This document shows, piece by piece, positions 58,876 to 64,000 of a stretch of 64,000 bases of DNA (position 1 is its first letter; every line of letters begins with the position of its first letter). This DNA is from Kitasatospora purpeofusca (GTDB lineage: Bacteria; Actinomycetota; Actinomycetes; Streptomycetales; Streptomycetaceae). Under the pieces are notes generated by a model. It was not told the origin of the DNA. It searched no databases and saw only the letters and a program-made list of their open reading frames with translations. The stretch is from positions 62,001-126,000 of the forward strand of contig NZ_JODS01000009.1 of the NCBI RefSeq assembly GCF_000718025.1, in the 5' to 3' direction. Made by a program: the position numbers and the translations under genes.

Positions 58876-59559
58876 ATGACGAACGCACCGATCGCGAACG
58901 CCCCGCTGACCGACGCTCCCCTCACCGACGCTCCCCCCATCAACGCCCCTCTGGCCGACGCACCGCCGGCGGACGCTCCGCTCGGCCGCAGCGCCGCCTT
59001 CCACGTCCTGACCACCGGCTACGTGGGCTCCACCGGCCCCGGGGTCGCCGCCACCGTCTCCTACGTCACGGACGCCGGACGGCATGTGGTCTTCGACCCG
59101 GGCATGGTGGCGAGCCAGGACGACATCCTCGGCCCGCTGGCCGCGCTGGGGCTCGGCCCCGAGGACATCACCGATGTGGTGCTCAGCCACCACCACCCCG
59201 ACAACACCATGAACGTGGGCCTCTTCGGCCGGGCCCGGGTGCACGACCACCGGGTCGAGTACCGGGGCCACCAGTGGACGAACCGGGACGCCGAGGGGTA
59301 CGAGCTGACCCCCTCCCTGCGGCTGATCCGCACGCCCGGGCACAGCGCCGAGGACATCACGCTGCTGGCCGGGACGCCGGAGGGCGTGGTCGCGTTCGCC
59401 GGCGACCTGTGGTGGCACGCGGCCGGACCGGCGGAGGACCCGGTGGCTCCGGACCGCGAGCTCCTGCGGGCCTCCCGGCTCCGGGTGCTGGCCGCCGCGG
59501 ACCTCATCGTGCCCGGTCACGGCGCTCCCTTCCGCGGCGACGAGTCCACCCCGCGGTAG
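58876..59559 (+). CDS. MBL-fold hydrolase with pentapeptide-repeat N-terminus
   Basis: 227 residues. Residues 3-36 are seven (N/D)AP(L/P/I)x pentapeptides coded by a 15-bp tandem repeat (about 58882-58983). The MBL domain follows: HVVFDPGMVASQDD, metal loop SHHHPDNTMN at about 113-122 where the final His of HxHxDH is Asn, TPGHSAEDI with another His, and VPGHGAPF near the end. The near-complete metal site argues for activity. Divergent from and probably controlled by the GlxA regulator. Homologues are often lactonase- or glyoxalase-like; substrate unknown. Confidence 0.82.
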   Translation: MTNAPIANAPLTDAPLTDAPPINAPLADAPPADAPLGRSAAFHVLTTGYVGSTGPGVAATVSYVTDAGRHVVFDPGMVASQDDILGPLAALGLGPEDITDVVLSHHHPDNTMNVGLFGRARVHDHRVEYRGHQWTNRDAEGYELTPSLRLIRTPGHSAEDITLLAGTPEGVVAFAGDLWWHAAGPAEDPVAPDRELLRASRLRVLAAADLIVPGHGAPFRGDESTPR

Positions 59560-59636
59560 GGCGGGCCGCGCGGTGGGCGCCCGGCGGCGGGCGGGGGTCG
59601 GGACAGAGGCAGGGGCAGGGGATGGGCCGAATGTAT

Positions 59637-59675
59637 GTATCGCTCTCTTGACTGGCGTCACCGAAGCGCGATACT
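59637..59675 (+). promoter_or_regulatory. Promoter of aryl-CoA operon with operator-like inverted repeat
   Basis: TTGACT (59648-59653), 16 bp, GATACT (59670-59675). A 7-bp inverted pair, GTATCGC (59637-59643) and GCGATAC (59668-59674), brackets the -35 and overlaps the -10, as for a repressor that blocks RNA polymerase. The predicted leader to ATG 59713 is about 30 nt. Confidence 0.65.
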
Positions 59676-59712
59676 TGCCTCACTCCCGCTCGCCCGATGA
59701 GGTGGCCCACCC

Positions 59713-61776
59713 ATGGAGCTCTCGCCCTCCGCGCACGTGGACACGTTCTGTCGCGACAACCTGCCACCCCTCGAGGAGTGGCCCGAATTCCTCTTCGACC
59801 TACCGGAGTTGGCCTATCCGGACCGATTGAACTGCGCACACGAGCTGCTCGACGCGACGATCGAGCGGTTCGGCCCGGACCGGCGCTGCCTGGTCACGCC
59901 GGACGGCGTCTGGACGTACGGCGAACTGCGCGGTCACGCCGACGCGGTGGCCCGGCTGCTGACCGGGCAGCTGGGCCTTGTGCCCGGCAACAGGGTCCTG
60001 TTACGGGGGCCCAACGCACCCTGGCTGGTGGCCTGTTGGCTCGGGGTCCTGAAGGCCGGCGGGGTGGTGGTGACCACCATGCCGCTGCTGCGGGCGGCCG
60101 AGCTGACCGCCCTGCACGAGGTCGCGGCGCCCGTACTGGCGCTCTGCGACCACCGCTTCCTCGCCGAGCTGGAGCAGGCCGCGACACCCGGGCTGACCGT
60201 GGTGCCGTACGGCGGCCCCGGACCCGAGGACCTCACCGCGCGCTGCGCCGCGACGGCCGGCCCGTTCACCGCCGTCCCGACCGCCGCCGACGACGTCGCG
60301 CTGATCGCCTTCACCTCCGGCACCACCGGACGGCCCAAGGCCACCCTGCACTTCCACCGCGACGTGCTCGCCAACGCCGATACCTTCTCGCACCACCTGC
60401 TGCGGCCCACCGCCGACGACCTGTTCGCCGGCACCCCGCCGCTCGCCTTCACCTTCGGGCTCGGCGGCCTGGTGGTCTTCCCGATGCGGGCCGGCGCGGC
60501 CACCCTGCTGCTGGAGCAGGCCACGCCGGAGCAGTTGGCCGAGCACGTGCACCGGCACGGCGTAGACGTGCTGTTCACCGCGCCGACGGCCTACCGGGCG
60601 ATCCTCGCCTCCGGGCTGGCCGACCGGCTCGCCGGGGTACGGCGGTGCGTCTCGGCCGGCGAGCACCTGCCGGCCGCCGTCTGGGAGGCGTTCCGCGAGG
60701 CCACCGGGCAGCGGCTGATCGACGGCATCGGCGCCACCGAGCTGCTGCACGTGTTCATCTCCGCCGCCGACGGGGACATCCGCCCCGGCTCGACCGGCCG
60801 TCCCGTGCCGGGCTACCGGGCGGCGATCCTGGACGAGCAGGGCCGGCCGGTGCCGGACGGGCAGCCCGGGCGGCTCGCGGTCAAGGGCCCCACCGGCTGC
60901 CGCTATCTGCGCGACGAACGCCAGCACGAGTACGTGCGCGACGGCTGGAACCTCACCGGGGACACCTACGTGCGCGACCCGGACGGGTACTTCTGGTACC
61001 GGGCGCGCAATGACGACATGATCGTCTCCTCCGGCTACAACATCGCCGGGCCCGAGGTGGAGCAGGTCCTCGCCGACCACCCCGACGTCGCCGACTGCGC
61101 GGTGGTCGGGGCGCCGGACGAACGGCGCGGCACCGTGGTCAAGGCCTATGTGGTGCTGCGCGCGGGCGTCGCCGCCGGGCCGGACACCGTCCGCGCGCTC
61201 CAGGAGCACGTCAAGCAGGCCATCGCGCCCTACAAGTACCCGCGCGCGGTCGAGTTCGTCGACGCGCTGCCGCGCACCGCGACCGGGAAGCTGGCCCGGG
61301 CCGAGCTGCGCCGCCGGGCCGCCCCCGTGCCGGCGCCCTCGACGGAGGCCGCGGCCGGTCCGCAACCCGCCAGTGTGACCGTCGAGCGGCGGGTCGAGTG
61401 GTCGGACACCGACGCCGCCGGGCACTACCACTTCTCGGCCGTCCAGCGCTGGGCCGAGGCCGCCGAGGCGACGCTGCTGCGCCGGCTGGGCCTGGACGGG
61501 CTGTTCGGCCGGATCCCCCGGGTGCACTTCGAGGCCGACTACCGCGAACGGCTGTGGTTCGGCGACCTGGTCCGGGTGGAACTGCGGGTCGAGCGGGTCG
61601 GCGGCTCCTCGCTGCACTACGCCTTCGAGGTGCACGGCCCGAACGGCCCGGCCGCGGGCGGGCGGATGTCGGTGGTGCACGCCGCGCCGCACGCCAAGGG
61701 CACCGAGCCCTGGCCGGAGCCGGTGCGCCGGGCGCTGACCGGGGCCGGACGGCAGGATCCGGAGGTGATCCGGTGA
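59713..61776 (+). CDS. Aryl-CoA ligase (2-aminobenzoate/benzoate-CoA type) fused to a hotdog thioesterase
   Basis: 687 residues. An acyl-CoA synthetase (1-540) of the benzoate-CoA ligase type has FTSGTTGRPK at about 200-209, the ATP/substrate loop ISAADGDIRPGSTG, WNLTGDTY at about 410, and the catalytic Lys in RTATGKLAR. A roughly 130-residue 4HBT-type thioesterase follows (VEWSDTDAAGHYHFSAVQRW with the catalytic Asp). Benzoate-CoA ligases normally end near 530 residues, so the hotdog is a fusion. GAGGTGG precedes ATG 59713. The GTG of the next gene overlaps the stop (GTGA), placing the ligase before the monooxygenase in one pathway. Confidence 0.9.
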   Translation: MELSPSAHVDTFCRDNLPPLEEWPEFLFDLPELAYPDRLNCAHELLDATIERFGPDRRCLVTPDGVWTYGELRGHADAVARLLTGQLGLVPGNRVLLRGPNAPWLVACWLGVLKAGGVVVTTMPLLRAAELTALHEVAAPVLALCDHRFLAELEQAATPGLTVVPYGGPGPEDLTARCAATAGPFTAVPTAADDVALIAFTSGTTGRPKATLHFHRDVLANADTFSHHLLRPTADDLFAGTPPLAFTFGLGGLVVFPMRAGAATLLLEQATPEQLAEHVHRHGVDVLFTAPTAYRAILASGLADRLAGVRRCVSAGEHLPAAVWEAFREATGQRLIDGIGATELLHVFISAADGDIRPGSTGRPVPGYRAAILDEQGRPVPDGQPGRLAVKGPTGCRYLRDERQHEYVRDGWNLTGDTYVRDPDGYFWYRARNDDMIVSSGYNIAGPEVEQVLADHPDVADCAVVGAPDERRGTVVKAYVVLRAGVAAGPDTVRALQEHVKQAIAPYKYPRAVEFVDALPRTATGKLARAELRRRAAPVPAPSTEAAAGPQPASVTVERRVEWSDTDAAGHYHFSAVQRWAEAAEATLLRRLGLDGLFGRIPRVHFEADYRERLWFGDLVRVELRVERVGGSSLHYAFEVHGPNGPAAGGRMSVVHAAPHAKGTEPWPEPVRRALTGAGRQDPEVIR

Positions 61777-64000
61777 GCACGGCAGAGGGTCGTAGGACAG
61801 CCGGGGCCGGGGCCGCCCGCCGGGTGGCGGTGATCGGCGGCGGTCCGGGCGGGCTCTACTTCGCCGCCCTGGCCCGCCGACTGGCGCCGGAGCGGGAGAT
61901 CACCGTCTTCGAACGGGACGGCCGCGAGGACGAGTTCGGCTTCGGGGTGGTGTTCTCCGACGAGACGCTGGACGGCATCGCGCAGGCCGACCCGGCCGTG
62001 TTCGCGGCGATGGGCGCCGAGTTCGCACGCTGGAGCGACATCGACGTCCGGTACGCCGGGCAGGTGCGCACCAGCGGCGGCCACGGGTTCGCGGCGCTGG
62101 ACCGCAACCGGCTGCGCGCGATCCTGCAACGGCGCTGCGACGAACTGGCGGTGGACGTCCGCTACCGCACGCCCGCACCCCCCGTCGGGCAACTCGTCGA
62201 GGAGTACGACCTGATGGTGGCCGCCGACGGCATCAACTCGGCGACGCGGGCCGCGTACGCCGACACCTTCCGGCCGGAGCTGGACCAGCGGCACGCCCGC
62301 TACATGTGGCTCGCCACCGACAAGGTCTTCGACGCCTTCACCTTCCTCGTCGAGCGCTTCGACTTCGGGGTGCTCCAGGTGCACGCCTACCCGTACAGCG
62401 CGCAGCGGTCGACCTTCATCGTGGAGATCGCCGAGGACGCCTGGCGCCGGGCGGGCTTCGAGGCCCTCGCCGACCGGGAGTTCGCGCGCGGCGAGAGCGA
62501 CGAGGAGAGCGTGCGGCGCTGCGCGGAGCTGCTCGCCCCGCACCTGGAGGGGCACCGGCTGATCCCCAATGCCTCCCGCTGGATCCGCTTCACCACGGTG
62601 CGCAACGCCACTTGGCGGCACCGGAACGTGGTGCTGCTCGGTGACGCCGCGCACTCGGCGCACTTCTCGATCGGCTCGGGCACCAAGCTGGCCCTGGAGG
62701 ACGCCCTCGCCCTGGCCGCGAGCCTGGGCGAACAGCCCACCGTGGAGCAGGCGTTGGCGGCGTACGAGGCGGAGCGGCGGCCGGTGGTGGAGTCCACCCA
62801 GCGGGCGGCGCAGGCCAGTCTGGAATGGTTCGAGACGATCGACCGGCGGACCGGGCAGGACGCCGACCGGTTCGCGTTCAATCTGCTCACCCGCAGCCGC
62901 CGGGTCACCTACGGCAACCTCCGGGACCGCGACCCCGGGTTCGTCGCGGCGGTGGAGGCGGCCTTCGCGGGCGGTGCCGATCCGGCCGGGGCGGCGGCGG
63001 TGCCACCGATGTTCCGGCCGCTCAAGCTGGCCGCGCTGGAGCTGCGCAACCGGGTGGTGGTGCCGCCGCTGGCCACCTTCACCTCGCCCGACGCGCTGCC
63101 CAGTGCCTTCGACCGGGCCCAGCTGACCGCCCACGCGCTCGGCGGCGCCGGGCTGGTGATCGCCGGGATGACGGCGGTCACGCCGGAGGGCCGGGCCACC
63201 GACCACTGCCCGGGCCTGTGGAACGACCGGCAGGAGGCGGCCTGGCGCGAACTCCTCGCCGACGTCAGGGCGGTGAGCGACACCCCCGTCGGGATCCAGC
63301 TCACCCACGCCGGGCGGCGGGCCGCCACCTCGGTGCCGGGACCGGACGGGATCGGCCGGTCCCTGGGCGCGGACGGCTGGCCGCTGCTGGCCGCCTCGCC
63401 ACTGCCCTGGGACGCCGGGAGCCCGCGTCCGCACGAGGCCAACCAGATCGAACTCGCCGCCGTGGTCGCGGACTTCGCGGCCGCCGCCGAGCGTGCGGCG
63501 CGGATCGGCTTCGAGGTACTGGAGCTCCAGTTCGGCCACGGCCACCTGCTCTCCGGCTTCCTGTCGCCGCTCACCAACCGGCGCACCGACCGCTACGGCG
63601 GCCCGCTCGCCCAGCGGTTGCGGCTGCCGCTGGAGGTGCTGGCGGCGGTCCGCGCGGTCTGGCCGGCCGGACGGCCGCTGCTGGTGCGGATCTCGGCGAG
63701 CGACTGGGCACCGGGCGGCACCACCGAGGCGGAGGCCGTCGCGATCTGCCGGGCCCTCGGGGACGGCGGGGCGGACGCGGTGGACGTCTCCACCGGCGAG
63801 GTGGTGGCGCACCAGCGGCCGCCGTACGGGCGCGGCTACCAGACGCCGTTCGCCGAACTGGTGCGCGCGGCCACCGGCCTGCCCACCGTCGCGGTCGGCG
63901 CGATCTCCGGGCACGACGACGCCGACTCGGTGCTGCTGGCCGGGCGCGCCGACCTGGTCGCGGTCGGCCGGGCCCAGCTGCACGACCCGCTGTGGACCCT
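61773..64000 (+). CDS. Anthraniloyl-CoA monooxygenase-type bifunctional flavoenzyme (partial, runs off window)
   Basis: 742 codons in the window; the stop is outside. GTG 61773 overlaps the ligase stop with GGAGG upstream. N-terminal flavoprotein monooxygenase (about 1-400): VAVIGGGPGGLYFAAL, GVVFSDETLDGI, and LGDAAHSAHFSIGSGTKLALEDA. From about residue 412 an old-yellow-enzyme domain (PLKLAALELRNRVVVPP, LTHAGRRAATS, FGHGHLLSGFLSPLTNRR, RYGGPLAQRLRL) follows. This two-part layout is that of 2-aminobenzoyl-CoA monooxygenase/reductase, which hydroxylates and then reduces the ring of anthraniloyl-CoA. With the ligase it forms an anthranilate (aryl-CoA) degradation operon; salicylyl-CoA is an alternative substrate. 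Confidence 0.9.
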   Translation, partial: MSTAEGRRTAGAGAARRVAVIGGGPGGLYFAALARRLAPEREITVFERDGREDEFGFGVVFSDETLDGIAQADPAVFAAMGAEFARWSDIDVRYAGQVRTSGGHGFAALDRNRLRAILQRRCDELAVDVRYRTPAPPVGQLVEEYDLMVAADGINSATRAAYADTFRPELDQRHARYMWLATDKVFDAFTFLVERFDFGVLQVHAYPYSAQRSTFIVEIAEDAWRRAGFEALADREFARGESDEESVRRCAELLAPHLEGHRLIPNASRWIRFTTVRNATWRHRNVVLLGDAAHSAHFSIGSGTKLALEDALALAASLGEQPTVEQALAAYEAERRPVVESTQRAAQASLEWFETIDRRTGQDADRFAFNLLTRSRRVTYGNLRDRDPGFVAAVEAAFAGGADPAGAAAVPPMFRPLKLAALELRNRVVVPPLATFTSPDALPSAFDRAQLTAHALGGAGLVIAGMTAVTPEGRATDHCPGLWNDRQEAAWRELLADVRAVSDTPVGIQLTHAGRRAATSVPGPDGIGRSLGADGWPLLAASPLPWDAGSPRPHEANQIELAAVVADFAAAAERAARIGFEVLELQFGHGHLLSGFLSPLTNRRTDRYGGPLAQRLRLPLEVLAAVRAVWPAGRPLLVRISASDWAPGGTTEAEAVAICRALGDGGADAVDVSTGEVVAHQRPPYGRGYQTPFAELVRAATGLPTVAVGAISGHDDADSVLLAGRADLVAVGRAQLHDPLWT

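Overview
The window is very GC-rich actinobacterial chromosome. Densely packed genes use GTG, TTG and ATG starts, GTGA/ATGA stop-start overlaps are common, and Tat and Sec signal peptides occur alongside an LAxTG sortase-E substrate, an Rpf-type transglycosylase, F420/LLM and mycothiol-linked families, and a vWA/MoxR/VMAP locus. Together these point to a Streptomycetaceae genome (Streptomyces or Kitasatospora); I cannot go to species. No tRNA, rRNA, CRISPR array, insertion sequence or phage gene was seen.

Layout. 0-3 kb: a P450 with an altered K-helix motif and its [3Fe-4S] ferredoxin, then an APH-fold kinase. 3-7 kb: a single-pass beta-propeller protein converging on an ALF-repeat, sortase-anchored surface protein. 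7-13 kb: PhzF-like isomerase, an ArsR-family regulator divergent from an MFS pump across a perfect 12-bp inverted repeat, an MBL-fold/SnoaL pair, and a ferredoxin reductase that could serve the P450. 13-15.7 kb: a compact candidate RiPP locus of two tiny Cys-free peptide genes followed by a PIMT-like methyltransferase, divergent from an XRE regulator. 15.7-31 kb: housekeeping and secondary genes (secreted tripeptidyl peptidase, Tat-exported Cys-rich repeat protein, MFS, molybdenum hydroxylase pair, FAD oxidoreductase converging on a prenyl synthase, PAF-acetylhydrolase-like, mycothiol-fold, SDR, Rpf). 31-36 kb: a two-component system whose kinase has an extra C-terminal membrane/exterior module, and a multi-sensor SpoIIE phosphatase. 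36-45 kb: mixed single genes including a Nei2 glycosylase, M43 protease and LLM oxidoreductase. 45.4-54.3 kb: a complete vWA-MoxR-VMAP conflict operon. 54.4-64 kb: a secreted TNT-type NADase, DsbA-like and FAD oxidoreductases, a GlxA regulator divergent from an MBL protein, and an operon for aryl-CoA activation and anthraniloyl-CoA oxidation that runs off the end.

The two systems most worth attention are the peptide/PIMT locus (about 13.2-15.7 kb) and the conflict operon (45.4-54.3 kb). In the first, the 50-residue peptide contains two Asp-Gly sites, the preferred context for aspartimide or isoaspartate chemistry, and sits 8 nt ahead of the methyltransferase. In the second, a Trypco1 protein, a trypsin-fold protease, a VMAP protein, a 25-codon coupling ORF, a MoxR ATPase and a 1,580-residue vWA/tandem-NB-ARC protein are translationally linked. 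A secreted NADase gene converges on its far end.
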